DNA from: Prinia subflava
Taxonomy: Eukaryota > Chordata > Aves > Passeriformes > Cisticolidae
Direction: 5' to 3'
Length of the DNA: 64,000 nt
NCBI RefSeq assembly: GCF_021018805.1
Contig: NC_086266.1
Coordinates: 3,534,001-3,598,000 of the forward strand
Shown here: piece after piece, positions 63,571 through 64,000 of the stretch
Layout of the letters: every line of letters starts with the position of its first letter
Position numbering within the stretch: the stretch's first letter is position 1
Translations under genes and position numbers: made by a program
Notes under the pieces: model-generated
Databases searched by the model: none
Told to the model about the DNA's origin: nothing
The model's input: the letters and a program-made list of their open reading frames with translations, nothing else

Positions 63571-63575
63571 CCTGC
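63571..63575. repeat. Right target-site duplication, CCTGC
   Basis: Exact copy of 62872-62876 immediately after the CA end of the LTR. Confidence 0.7.
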
Positions 63576-64000
63576 ATAAAAGTGAAAGGCAGAACAAGGA
63601 TTAGGACTAGGGTGTCTGTAAATCCATTCCATTGCCTATTCTGAGATGAGGGAAAATTTCTAGTAAAAAATATCTGCATTTCAGTGATTTTTCAGGATAA
63701 GAATTAAAGTTGTACCAAACCTGGGACAGAATAGATTTTCTCTGAGATATCAGTCTGAGTCTTCAAAACAAATTACATTTTGAAATTTTAGTAATGCTGC
63801 TTAAAAACTTGTTTATTCCTCAGATTTTATCTGTCTCTTTTTAAAAAAGGATCTGAATTTTGTCTTTGTAACATTCAAAGATTAAAAAGAAGCCCTTTCT
63901 AAACCATTGTTTAATTTGTATTTGAAGAGGTTACAAAACAGAGGAAGAAAAATGTCAGTTCTGACTTTTTTGTGTTTACCACATAGTTGTACTGAATTGT
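63576..64000. other. AT-rich unique DNA to the window end
   Basis: No gene, repeat or signal recognised. Confidence 0.6.

Overview
This window looks like vertebrate nuclear DNA, almost certainly from a bird and probably a songbird. It is AT-rich and low in CpG. There are no operons or ribosome-binding sites, and interspersed repeats are sparse. The repeats that are present are avian in type. They comprise a 3' end of a CR1 LINE (38.3 kb), an internally deleted ERVL-type LTR with the familiar avian start and end (58.2 kb), a second LTR with a 5-bp target duplication (62.9-63.6 kb), and three loci of one ERV family whose LTR runs TGATGC...GGCATCA (14.8, 41.6-42.1 and 47.9-48.7 kb). Family assignments are from memory of avian repeats, not from a search.

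I found no exon of any protein-coding gene that I can recognise, and no tRNA, rRNA or known small RNA. The longest open frames are either low-complexity translations (44.05-44.68 kb), LTR sequence (14.9 and 48.1 kb), minisatellite (57.9 kb) or frames no longer than chance would allow (for example 9078-9524, minus strand). The window is best described as intergenic or deep intronic sequence.

Layout. 1-14.7 kb is unique AT-rich DNA with one CpG-retaining, motif-rich patch (about 4.84-5.40 kb), a pyrimidine tract and a weak promoter/ORF candidate near 9 kb. A solo LTR lies at 14.77-15.23 kb. 15.2-41.6 kb is mostly unique DNA interrupted by G/T-rich (or A/C-rich) simple tracts at 22.6, 23.5, 27.1 and 34.9 kb and the CR1 remnant. 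41.6-49.6 kb is a repeat-dense patch: a tandemly duplicated ERV junction fragment, a 59-base poly(A) run, a TTTC/TTCC microsatellite of about 490 bp, a 45-bp minisatellite array of about 700 bp, an ERV 3' LTR with its polypurine tract and flanking internal remnant, and small tandem repeats. 49.6-57.9 kb is unique AT-rich DNA. At 57.92-58.39 kb a nine-unit minisatellite abuts an ERVL-type LTR and its unit begins with the LTR's own terminal bases. The right end holds another solo LTR.

No multi-gene system is present. The most interesting biology is in repeat evolution: a minisatellite that appears to have been seeded by an LTR terminus, and a duplicated polypurine-tract/LTR junction. Two stretches could be conserved regulatory elements, but only a cross-species alignment can show that.
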